A stretch of 64,000 bases of DNA from Anabaena catenula FACHB-362 (GTDB lineage: Bacteria > Cyanobacteriota > Cyanobacteriia > Cyanobacteriales > Nostocaceae). The stretch's first letter is position 1; the number at the start of each line of letters is the position of its first letter. The stretch is from assembly GCF_014698735.1 (NCBI RefSeq), contig NZ_JACJTQ010000004.1, forward strand, positions 1-64,000, given 5' to 3'. The position numbers were made by a program, and so were the translations under genes. Shown here piece by piece: positions 53,263 to 61,123 of this stretch. The notes below the pieces were generated by a model. The model saw only the letters and a program-made list of their open reading frames with translations, was not told where the DNA came from and searched no databases.

Positions 53263-54378
53263 TTATGAGCCTGGTGGTAAAGGATATATTTTAACAAAAG
53301 TATCAATAGCAATATTACCAAGTTTTTCCAGTGCTATTCCTGCTTTATGCTGAACATCTGGTTGTTCATCTTTCAATGCCTTAACAAGAGATTCTATTGC
53401 ATCAGGGTTATTTGTGCCGATATCGCCTAATATGGTGGCAGCCGCAGAGCGAACATTATGGCTAGTATGATTTTCTAAAGCATTGATGAGTCCTGGAATA
53501 GCTTCTGAACCAATAGATTTTAAATAATTGGTCGCATCTTTACTAAATTTAGAACTAATGATTAGACTCACAAATACTGGGATTACTTTGTCAATTTCCA
53601 TATTTCTTTTAGCGAGTGTACTAGCCGCATAGTACCGTACTGCTGATGTTTCATTGTCATCCAGTTTTTGGACGAGATTGTTAATAGTTTCATCTGTCAA
53701 AGTCATTGTTTCTAAATCTGGAGATGGTTGTACTTTTCCTCGTCTTTCAAGTAAATTTTCAAATTTGTCATTAAAATCAATACAATATTCAACTAAGGCG
53801 TATGTAAAATCAACAATATCTTCAGCATCTTTTCCAGAAAATTGCTCAGATGTATGTACAGCTTCATCACCAAAAGACTTTAAAGCATTAGCCCATTCAT
53901 AAAATTTATTATCAATAATGTCTTTCTCTCTCATTATTGCAAGCTTGCCATGTAATGTATATGGGTCTTCAATTTTAAAATATAAACATAGCATTTCAAT
54001 TGTTTTTCGACACATTACTACACTTGCTGTGCATAGATTAGCATCTAGGCAAGTTCTAGCTTCTCTATATGTATTTATAATATTTCTAGTTTCACGCGAT
54101 TTATTAGCAAACTCTTTTAAATAAGGATATAAAAACCGTGTATTTCTACTTTCATAATTTGAATCAAAGGTATTGAATTCCTCTAAAATAACATTGAATC
54201 GTCCACAATTCGGACAAACCAAAGTTTGAACATCACGAAAATGATAATATTTTTCTTCTCTATCATCTAAAAATGTTGTTGTATACTCACCTTCACTAAT
54301 AACCTTCATCAGAGTTTTACTGCAACAATGCCCACAACGAACAGTTTCTGTAGTATGTTTATGCTTTTGCTCAGTCAT
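53263..54378 (-). CDS. DUF4145 protein with N-terminal zinc ribbon and C-terminal HEAT repeats
   Basis: A 371-residue protein. Residues 1-70 have two CxxC pairs (RCGHC and VCPNC), a zinc-ribbon-like unit. Residues about 75-215 are a DUF4145 helical domain (RETRNIINTYREARTCLDAN and FGDEAVHTSEQFS). Residues about 230-360 are HEAT-like repeats (NNLVQKLDDNETSAVRYYAA and GLINALENHTSHNVRSAAAT). DUF4145 is a frequent accessory domain of restriction and other defence proteins. The HEAT fusion suggests a scaffold. No obvious partner gene: neighbours are a MITE-like element and a small redox protein. Confidence 0.75.
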   Translation of the reverse strand: MTEQKHKHTTETVRCGHCCSKTLMKVISEGEYTTTFLDDREEKYYHFRDVQTLVCPNCGRFNVILEEFNTFDSNYESRNTRFLYPYLKEFANKSRETRNIINTYREARTCLDANLCTASVVMCRKTIEMLCLYFKIEDPYTLHGKLAIMREKDIIDNKFYEWANALKSFGDEAVHTSEQFSGKDAEDIVDFTYALVEYCIDFNDKFENLLERRGKVQPSPDLETMTLTDETINNLVQKLDDNETSAVRYYAASTLAKRNMEIDKVIPVFVSLIISSKFSKDATNYLKSIGSEAIPGLINALENHTSHNVRSAAATILGDIGTNNPDAIESLVKALKDEQPDVQHKAGIALEKLGNIAIDTFVKIYPLPPGS

Positions 54379-54539
54379 TAAACGACACCATGAAAAAATT
54401 CAACAAATACTTAGATAATATTTAATTGTCTACAGCCACATTAATTTCTAACTCCAAACAGTATTTATGCAGGATATCTCGCGTAAAATGAGGTGTATTT
54501 AGTGAAATTGGAAAATTGCAATTGACAATTTTTAATACT

Positions 54540-54965
54540 TTAAATTTTACTTTTAACATCCCCAAGCGTGGGATTTAGGAACACATTCCCTTTGACATAC
54601 ACTACTGGTAAGCTGACATAGTTAGATTTTAATTCATAGCGTCTCAGTAAATTCCACATTTGATTATTTACAACTGGATCATCCACATTTCTATATTTAA
54701 AAGCAATTTTATTGGTTCCTAATTGTTGTCTCATATATGTAGTTCTACTACAAGTGTCTCTACCAAAAACTAAGATTAAAGGAGATTTCTTGACTGCTTT
54801 CTTAACTGCATTTTTTTTAATTATTTTGACTTTTGTAACTGTTTTTCTGTTACGTGTTGCTAAATTAGCCTGTTGATGGTTTTTGGCTGCTACAGCTATA
54901 GAAGATGTAGTGACTGTAGAAAATAACACTGCAAATACAAAAGCTATATTTTTTAGACTTTTCAT
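54540..54965 (-). CDS. exported glutaredoxin/thioredoxin-like protein with CxxT motif
   Basis: A 141-residue protein. Signal peptide MKSLKNIAFVFAVLFSTV, cleavage near AVAA. A Lys-rich linker (KKNAVKKAVKKS) follows, then a thioredoxin-fold domain from about residue 63: FGRDTCSRTTYMRQQL has CSRT in place of CxxC, and SLPVVYVKGN supplies the cis-Pro. A single active-site Cys followed by Thr is like monothiol redox proteins. Periplasmic location inferred from the leader. Partner unknown. Confidence 0.65.
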   Translation of the reverse strand: MKSLKNIAFVFAVLFSTVTTSSIAVAAKNHQQANLATRNRKTVTKVKIIKKNAVKKAVKKSPLILVFGRDTCSRTTYMRQQLGTNKIAFKYRNVDDPVVNNQMWNLLRRYELKSNYVSLPVVYVKGNVFLNPTLGDVKSKI

Positions 54966-55326
54966 GCTACCTGCTTTGTATCTTGATTAATCGTATTAGT
55001 CTTTACCTTACTATAAATCTAAGCGTTTGTAATAAGTCGTTTTGCTTAAAGATACTTAATTATTTAATACACGCCATACACACCTTAATTAAAATTAAAG
55101 GAAATATACCCAAAGCCTGAAGCTAAAAGCCAGCAATTGACATCTCTTCATAAACCTTTTTTACTCCTACCCTTCAATTTTCTTATAGCAGTAATAGAAT
55201 AAGAGCGATATCCTTGTAAAGCCTACCAAGAACAAAAGGTAGAGGTTAAGTAGCAGATTTGACAGACTGAGAACACCAAAACTCTGTATCTAGAAGAGAT
55301 TACTGAAAAGCGAAGTAAAAATTTTT
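54966..55326. other. intergenic, divergent promoter region
   Basis: 361 bases between the exported glutaredoxin-like gene (minus) and agrE (plus). AT-rich, with no repeat, hairpin or RNA gene recognised. No clear NtcA site (GTA-N8-TAC) was found; a GTA..TAC near 55217 has the wrong spacing. Confidence 0.5.
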
Positions 55327-57438
55327 ATGGTTTCCCAAATTCGATTTTTAATGTGCGCTCCCGACCATTACGATGTGGATTATGTGATTAATCCGTGGAT
55401 GGAAGGGAATATTCACAAGTCGTCACGCGATCGCGCTGTGGAGCAATGGAATAAATTATACAATGTTATCAAAAATCACGCCATTGTCGATTTAGTTGCA
55501 CCAGAGAAAGGCTGGCCTGACATGGTATTTAGTGCCAATGCGGGTTTAGTCCTCGGTGAAAACGTCGTTCTCAGCCGCTTTTTACATAAAGAACGCCAAG
55601 GTGAAGAACCGTATTTTCAACAATGGTTTGAACAAAACGGTTATAATGTTTACACACTTCCCAAAGACCTACCCTTTGAAGGTGCTGGTGACGCACTCTT
55701 AGACAGAGAAGGGCGTTGGTTATGGGCTGGATACGGTTTTCGGTCAGAATTAGATTCTCACCCCTACCTGGCTAAATGGCTAGACATTGAGGTGATTTCT
55801 CTACGCTTAATGGATGAGCGGTTTTATCACCTTGACACCTGCTTTTGTCCTTTAGCAAATGGTTATTTGCTGTATTATCCCGGTGCGTTTGATTCCTATT
55901 CCAACCGCGTGATTGAAATGCGTGTCGCACCAGAAAAGCGCATAGCCATTACTGAAGCTGATGCTGTTAACTTCGCTTGTAATGCGGTGAATGTGGAAAG
56001 CATCGTGATTATGAACAAAGCCAGTGATAGTTTAAAATCACGTTTGGCTGAAGTTGGTTTCCAAGTCATTGAAACACCGTTAACGGAATTCCTCAAAGCT
56101 GGTGGTGCGGCTAAATGCTTGACTTTACGGGTGACAGAACCAATTGGTGAGGAAATTCACGCTAATGCATCTGTAGAAAGTCGTGTCATCCGCATGGAAG
56201 GACATTTGCTAGATGCAGGTTTGATTAACCGTGCTTTAGATTTGATTGTGGAAATGGGGGGAAGTTTCCAAGTCCTCAAATTCAACTTGGGAGAACAACG
56301 TCAAAGTACATCTGCGGCTGAGGTGAGGGTATCTGCACCATCTCACGAAGTGATGGAAGAGATTATATCTCAGTTGATTGATTTGGGTGCAGTTGATTTA
56401 CCCCAAGATGAACGGGATGCTAAATTAGAACCTGTGGTACAAGCGGGTGTCGCTCCTGATGATTTCTATGTCAGCACGATTTATCCCACTGAAATCCGGG
56501 TAAATGGGGAATGGCTGAAAGTGCAGAATCAACGCATGGATGGCGCGATCGCAATTTCTCAAACTCCTAATGGTATAGTAGCTAAGTGTAAACTACTCCG
56601 TGATTTGGAAATAGGCGATCGCGTCGTAGTTGATGTTTTAGGTATTCGCACCGTCCGCAAAGCCGAATCGCGGGAACAACGCAACTCCCAAGAATTCAGC
56701 TTTATGTCTTCTGGTGTTTCCAGTGAAAGACGGGTGGAATTAGTCGTTGAACAAGTTGCTTGGGAATTACGTAAAATCAAGGACAGTGGCGGTAAAGTAG
56801 TTGTCACTGCTGGGCCTGTGGTCATTCATACTGGTGGTGGTGAACATCTATGTCGCTTGGTTCGAGAAGGTTATGTTCAAGGTCTTTTGGGCGGAAATGC
56901 GATCGCTGTCCATGACATGGAACAAAATCTGCTGGGTACATCCCTGGGTGTAGATATGAAGCGGGGTGTAGCTGTACGTGGTGGACACCGACATCATTTG
57001 AAGGTGATTAACACTGTCCGTCGTTTTGGTAGCATCGCTAAAGCTGTAGAAGCAGGAGTAGTGAAAAGTGGGGTGATGTATGAATGTGTGAAAAATAACA
57101 TTCCCTTTTCCCTTGCTGGTTCGATTCGGGATGATGGCCCTTTACCTGATACCCAAATGAACTTGATTTTAGCACAACAGGAATATTCTCAAATCATCCA
57201 AGGTGCGGATATGATTTTGATGTTATCTTCTATGCTGCATTCTATCGGTGTAGGGAATATGACTCCAGCAGGTGTGAAGATGGTTTGTGTGGATATTAAC
57301 CCAGCGGTAGTGACTAAATTGAGCGATCGCGGTTCAATAGAATCTGTAGGTGTGGTGACTGATGTGGGTTTGTTCCTCAGTCTGTTAACTCAGCAATTGG
57401 ATAAGTTGACTAGTCCTTATGTTGCTAATGTAGGTTAA
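55327..57438 (+). CDS. agrE: bifunctional arginine dihydrolase / ornithine cyclodeaminase-type enzyme AgrE
   Basis: A 703-residue protein with the two-part layout of AgrE/ArgZ. The N-terminal part (1-270) is a guanidino-modifying domain with Cys264 in GGAAKCLTLR and Asn71 in FSANAGL, the positions of the family nucleophile and a key active-site Asn. The C-terminal half (about 280-703) is the LOR/SDH-type domain with a nucleotide-binding part (KVVVTAGPVVIHTGGGEHLC) that turns ornithine into proline. Together they convert arginine, e.g. from cyanophycin, to ornithine with release of ammonium, and on to proline. It has a terminator at 57461-57508 and its own divergent promoter region. N-supply role in heterocysts is family knowledge. 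Confidence 0.95.
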   Translation: MVSQIRFLMCAPDHYDVDYVINPWMEGNIHKSSRDRAVEQWNKLYNVIKNHAIVDLVAPEKGWPDMVFSANAGLVLGENVVLSRFLHKERQGEEPYFQQWFEQNGYNVYTLPKDLPFEGAGDALLDREGRWLWAGYGFRSELDSHPYLAKWLDIEVISLRLMDERFYHLDTCFCPLANGYLLYYPGAFDSYSNRVIEMRVAPEKRIAITEADAVNFACNAVNVESIVIMNKASDSLKSRLAEVGFQVIETPLTEFLKAGGAAKCLTLRVTEPIGEEIHANASVESRVIRMEGHLLDAGLINRALDLIVEMGGSFQVLKFNLGEQRQSTSAAEVRVSAPSHEVMEEIISQLIDLGAVDLPQDERDAKLEPVVQAGVAPDDFYVSTIYPTEIRVNGEWLKVQNQRMDGAIAISQTPNGIVAKCKLLRDLEIGDRVVVDVLGIRTVRKAESREQRNSQEFSFMSSGVSSERRVELVVEQVAWELRKIKDSGGKVVVTAGPVVIHTGGGEHLCRLVREGYVQGLLGGNAIAVHDMEQNLLGTSLGVDMKRGVAVRGGHRHHLKVINTVRRFGSIAKAVEAGVVKSGVMYECVKNNIPFSLAGSIRDDGPLPDTQMNLILAQQEYSQIIQGADMILMLSSMLHSIGVGNMTPAGVKMVCVDINPAVVTKLSDRGSIESVGVVTDVGLFLSLLTQQLDKLTSPYVANVG

Positions 57439-57460
57439 GAAATATCTCACGCAGAGACGC

Positions 57461-57508
57461 AAAGACGCAAAGGGTTTTTCTGTGCGTTTTTGTGTCTTTG
57501 TTTTTTTT
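57461..57508 (+). terminator. agrE terminator built from STRR sequence
   Basis: AAAGACGCAAA (57461-57471) pairs with TTTGTGTCTTT (57489-57499, one wobble) and is followed by G and eight T (57501-57508). The left arm is the last of three GCAAAGAC-type STRR units. Confidence 0.7.
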
Positions 57509-57576
57509 CACGCTCCAGGCGCAGAGTCGCAGAGAGTTATAATATAAAAAACACTAAGAAAAGGAGATAATTAGTA

Positions 57577-57804
57577 ATGTTACAAACTGTGAAAGGAATC
57601 TATAAAAATGGAAAAATTGAGTTAGCTGAAATTCCTAATAATATCTTAGAAAACCAAGTTTTAATCACTTTTATAGAAACTACAACACCGGAAAATATTG
57701 GTGTAAAAAGTTCAACGGCAGAATTATTTAGTCCCCTTCGCGGTAAAGTTCAATATTTTGAAGATATCACCACACCCACAACTGAAGAATGGGGAGGGAT
57801 ATGA
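57577..57804 (+). CDS. antitoxin of a VapC-type pair
   Basis: A 75-residue protein, TVKGIYKNGKIELAEIPNNI at the N-terminus, the shape of short antitoxins (AF2212/PG0164-like) that precede PIN toxins; C-terminal TEEWGGI is the usual toxin-binding end. Strong AAAGGAG at about 57561. Its stop overlaps the PIN start by four bases. The toxin is frameshifted, so the antitoxin may be unneeded. Confidence 0.75.
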   Translation: MLQTVKGIYKNGKIELAEIPNNILENQVLITFIETTTPENIGVKSSTAELFSPLRGKVQYFEDITTPTTEEWGGI

Positions 57805-58192
57805 CTATTGTTTTAGATACTTGTCCCTTAATTTGGTGGAGTCTTGATCCAGATAAACTTTCTCTTCTAGCAAAATCAGCTTGTGAAAAGATGGAAGTTG
57901 AGAAAAATGGTTTGGTTGCTTCTATTTCGCTTTGGGAAATCGCTATTAAAATTAAAAATCAAAAGTTAGATTTAGGAGTTTCCTTAACAACTTATCTGGA
58001 GACTTTAAAAAAATCTGATGTGATTACAATAATTCCCATTGAGAAAATTTATGGTTAGAAAGTGTTGCTTTAGAATGGAGTCATAAAGACCCAGCAGACA
58101 GGGTTATTGTTGCTTTGGCTGAAAAATATCAGGCTGATTTAATTACAGCAGATAAAATAATTATGGGATTTTATGATTCAGTAATTTGGTAA
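57801..58192 (+). pseudogene. frameshifted VapC-type PIN toxin
   Basis: From ATG 57801 (MTIVLDTCPLIWWSLDPDKL) the frame runs to a premature TAG near 58056. In the next frame, from TTA at 58049, the family's C-terminus continues without a gap: LESVALEWSHKDPADRVIVA, then ITADKIIMGFYDSVIW and TAA at 58190-58192. One missing T in the run at about 58047-58050 (ATTTAT versus ATTTTAT) restores a whole gene. First acidic residue D near 5 and D in DPADR are both present but in different frames. Could be a real loss or a sequencing error in a T run. Confidence 0.8.
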
Positions 58193-58289
58193 ATATTCAT
58201 ATTTTTCAGGTATATAGCCATACATACAGCATGCAAAGCCGACGATCTGCAAGTTATACTATTTCAATAAATGCAATACCTTAAATAGT

Positions 58290-59066
58290 ATGAGTGAAAC
58301 CCTGGCTGATATTGCTATACCACCGCAGTTTCCTGATCATACTCAATTACCAGAGTCTGATGGTACGTTTGTGAAGAACTTTCAAGAACATCCCCAAAGC
58401 ATAATTATCACAGACTCAATAATTCAAACTTTACAAAAGTTACATCCAGATGGACAATTTTGTATAGGTCAAGATTGTGGAATTTATTGGCGAGAAACTG
58501 AACCCCCGGAAAAAGGTACAGTAGCACCAGACTGGTTTTATGTCCCTGATGTAGCACCAACATTAGCAGGTAAAATTCGCCGTTCTTATGTATTATGGCG
58601 GGAATATATACCCCCATTAATTGCGATAGAATTAGCCAGTGGTAATGGTAACGAAGAACGAGATACAACTCCTCTAGCTGGTTTACAGGAAGGTGAAAAA
58701 CCTGGTAAATTTTGGGTATATGAACGCATTATCCGCATTCCCTATTATGCCATTTATGAAGTGAATAATGATAAATTAGAAGTTTATCATTTGGTAGATT
58801 TCTCTTTCCAAAAAATGCAGCCTAACGAACGCGGACATTATCCCATTCCCCCTTTAGGTGTAGAATTAGGACTATGGCAAGGAAGTTACTTAAATAATCC
58901 TGAACAACTTTGGCTGCGCTGGTGGGATAAGGAAGGTAATTTATTATTAGTGGGCAAGGAAGAAGCCCAATTAGAAAGATTAAGGGCTGAACAAGCAGAA
59001 GACAAAGCTGCAAAATTAGCAGCGCGTTTGCGAGAAATGGGTATTGATCCAGATACAATAGATTAA
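58290..59066 (+). CDS. Uma2-family PD-(D/E)XK endonuclease
   Basis: A 258-residue Uma2 (DUF820) protein. The nuclease core shows APDWFYVPDV and IAIELASGNG: Asp and Glu at the family spacing. The C-terminal coiled coil EEAQLERLRAEQAEDKAAKL ends in REMGIDPDTID. Cyanobacterial genomes carry dozens of these; cellular role mostly unknown. It is complete. The next gene is 27 bases downstream on the same strand. Confidence 0.85.
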   Translation: MSETLADIAIPPQFPDHTQLPESDGTFVKNFQEHPQSIIITDSIIQTLQKLHPDGQFCIGQDCGIYWRETEPPEKGTVAPDWFYVPDVAPTLAGKIRRSYVLWREYIPPLIAIELASGNGNEERDTTPLAGLQEGEKPGKFWVYERIIRIPYYAIYEVNNDKLEVYHLVDFSFQKMQPNERGHYPIPPLGVELGLWQGSYLNNPEQLWLRWWDKEGNLLLVGKEEAQLERLRAEQAEDKAAKLAARLREMGIDPDTID

Positions 59067-59092
59067 GAAATTTTTCGCGCAAAGGAAGAAAG

Positions 59093-59605
59093 ATGCAAAG
59101 GGCGATTTTGTCAAGGGATTTACAAATTAATTGGGTGAGTTTTTTTGCTGATTTCCTGTTAGCTGGGATGGTTTTTGGCCCCCCTATTGCTCCTTTTTTG
59201 GCTGCGTCTGGTGTGTTTGTGTTTCCGGGTATTGCGGACATTATTTACTTTATGGGTAATCATGTTTGTCCGCAGCCTACTATGGGTTTGGAGTTATCTC
59301 CACCTTTTATTATGGCAGTATGTATGCGCTGTTATGGTACGGTAACGGGTTTGTTGATAACTCGGATTTTGTATGCTTTAACTAATGGAAAAGGTGTTTT
59401 TTGGTTAAGCCAATATGGTTGGAATGGTGCTGCTTTTGCTAGTGTGTTAATGATGGCTTATCCGTTGGAATTAGCAGCGCAAGTTTTCGGTTTATGGGAT
59501 TTTAATAATTATATTGTTACTCCTTTTGGTTTGATTACCGGTTTGGCTTGGGGTTTATTTACTATGCCTATATTGCATACGTGGACAGGGACGCAAACCA
59601 GTTAG
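59093..59605 (+). CDS. DUF2085 membrane protein
   Basis: A 170-residue protein with about four membrane helices and the conserved Cys motifs NHVCPQPTMG and MAVCMRCYG characteristic of DUF2085; the Cys set could bind metal or a cofactor. Role unknown. The start ATG and its purine-rich leader (AAAGGAAGAAAG) lie inside an STRR-like CGCAAAG tract, so the repeat appears to have supplied the translation signals. Confidence 0.8.
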   Translation: MQRAILSRDLQINWVSFFADFLLAGMVFGPPIAPFLAASGVFVFPGIADIIYFMGNHVCPQPTMGLELSPPFIMAVCMRCYGTVTGLLITRILYALTNGKGVFWLSQYGWNGAAFASVLMMAYPLELAAQVFGLWDFNNYIVTPFGLITGLAWGLFTMPILHTWTGTQTS

Positions 59606-59793
59606 AATGAGTCTACCACTACCACGACCATATACAATGTTCATTAATAGATTTACTCCAGTTGATGTAAAAAGTTATGCAACACACCCTGTATAACTAC
59701 TAAAAAATTTTAATACTTGATTATTTGAAGATAGAAGAAAAGCGTTTTCTTGGTTCTCTTAAAAATCAATAATTTTCTGATTCATCTGGTTTT

Positions 59794-60150
59794 TTAAAAG
59801 TCGTACATTTCTAGTTGACTAGCAGCCGTAGTAAAGTCAGAAATTGAATTTTTTAGATCCTTATACTCTTGAATAGTGAGATTGCAATTTTCGCACTGTT
59901 CATTTAAGAACCTGATCAGCGACAACCTAACAGATTCGATTTTTGCCCTTGTCCTAGCTGCCATTACAGCCTGAGATAAACTAGGATAAATATAGTTATT
60001 GCTAATCCCTATTTCCTCATTAGACATCCAACACTTGAATATATAGCCTTTTGATAAGGGTATTAATTCAATTACCCAGCCATAATATAAATCTTTCCAT
60101 TTCATTGACAAACTTTTTATTGGGTTAAAAATTATTTGCACTATCAGCAT
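59794..60150 (-). CDS. small hypothetical protein next to an OmpR-type regulator
   Basis: About 118 residues from 60150; the ATG at 60105 (MKWKDLYYGWVIELI) is an alternative. Core KWKDLYYGWVIELIPLSKGY, a helical AVMAARTRAKIESVRLSLIR and acidic end. I do not recognise the family; it looks cytoplasmic. An 11-base direct repeat lies 28-49 bases before the 60150 start, possibly an operator for the response regulator encoded upstream. Confidence 0.6.
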   Translation of the reverse strand: MLIVQIIFNPIKSLSMKWKDLYYGWVIELIPLSKGYIFKCWMSNEEIGISNNYIYPSLSQAVMAARTRAKIESVRLSLIRFLNEQCENCNLTIQEYKDLKNSISDFTTAASQLEMYDF

Positions 60151-60177
60151 ATAACCTATATATGCAATTCTTGTGTG

Positions 60178-60199
60178 GAATTTGTGCAGAATTTGTGCA
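60178..60199 (-). promoter_or_regulatory. tandem 11-base direct repeat, candidate response-regulator site
   Basis: GAATTTGTGCA occurs twice back to back (60178-60188 and 60189-60199). An 11-base period puts both half-sites on one DNA face, as OmpR/PhoB-type regulators require. The nearest such regulator is encoded at 60359-61051. Confidence 0.45.
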
Positions 60200-60358
60200 G
60201 ATAAAATCTTATAGAGGGCTGTATGATGTTGGTGAGCCTATTTTTCTCTAACAATGCACTTAATCAATCAAGCCGCTGAGATATTAATATCTAGTAGAGC
60301 AGTTCATTAATCGTCTCTACATTTAAAATATTACTGATAAATTCTCTAGGAATTTGTA

Positions 60359-61051
60359 TCAGTTGAGACGATATCCCAAACCATGAACTGTTTCAATCAA
60401 AGTTTCTGGCGCACCTAAGAGTCTTAATTTTTGCCTAAGACACTTAATATGAGACCTTACTGTTTCCTCTACCGGAGAGTCATCAACAGACCAAACTTGC
60501 TCAATAATGCTAGAACGGCTCAAAACCCTTCTACCATTTGCAACCAGCAATTCCAAAATTGCATACTCTTTAGGAGTTAAGGAGATAAGATGACCGTCAT
60601 AAGTTGTCTCGTAAGTGCTAGGGTTTAAAGTTAACTTTCCCCAAGATAAACTTACTGTACTCGCAGAACTACCACGTCTAAGTAAAGCACGTATCCGAGC
60701 CATTAATTCTTCTAAATCAAATGGTTTTGCTACATAATCATCTGCACCAGCATCTAAACCAGCAATCTTATCGGCTACAGTATCGCGGGCTGTTAACATT
60801 AATATTGGTGCTGTCGAGTTCCTATATGCTGAACTGTTGGTGTTAGTAGTACGTAAGCGGTGACAAAACCTGATTCCATCTAGCTTTGGCAAAGTTACAT
60901 CTAGCACTACTAAATCATATTTCATTGACTCTGTTGCGTGCCAAGCGGCTTCTCCATCTTTAGCAACATCAACTACATACTGTCTTCTGGTTAAAGCTTC
61001 TGTAAGTGCTTCTGCCAGTTGAATATCATCTTCAACTATCAGAATTCGCAT
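60359..61051 (-). CDS. OmpR/PhoB-family response regulator
   Basis: About 230 residues starting at ATG 61051 (MRILIVEDDIQ), which has AAGGGA upstream; the seven residues before it in the longer frame are leader. Receiver domain with acceptor Asp in YDLVVLDVTLPKLDG, then a winged-helix DNA-binding domain (LTPKEYAILELLVANGRRVL, SPVEETVRSHIKCLRQKLRL). It binds direct repeats as a dimer and controls transcription. Its cognate sensor kinase gene diverges 72 bases upstream, so both may share a control region. Confidence 0.9.
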   Translation of the reverse strand: MRILIVEDDIQLAEALTEALTRRQYVVDVAKDGEAAWHATESMKYDLVVLDVTLPKLDGIRFCHRLRTTNTNSSAYRNSTAPILMLTARDTVADKIAGLDAGADDYVAKPFDLEELMARIRALLRRGSSASTVSLSWGKLTLNPSTYETTYDGHLISLTPKEYAILELLVANGRRVLSRSSIIEQVWSVDDSPVEETVRSHIKCLRQKLRLLGAPETLIETVHGLGYRLN

Positions 61052-61123
61052 AATTTTTCCCTTATTCAACAAGTGGTAATGAGGGAAATATTAACTTAAA
61101 TTGACTTTATAAATGGATAATTT

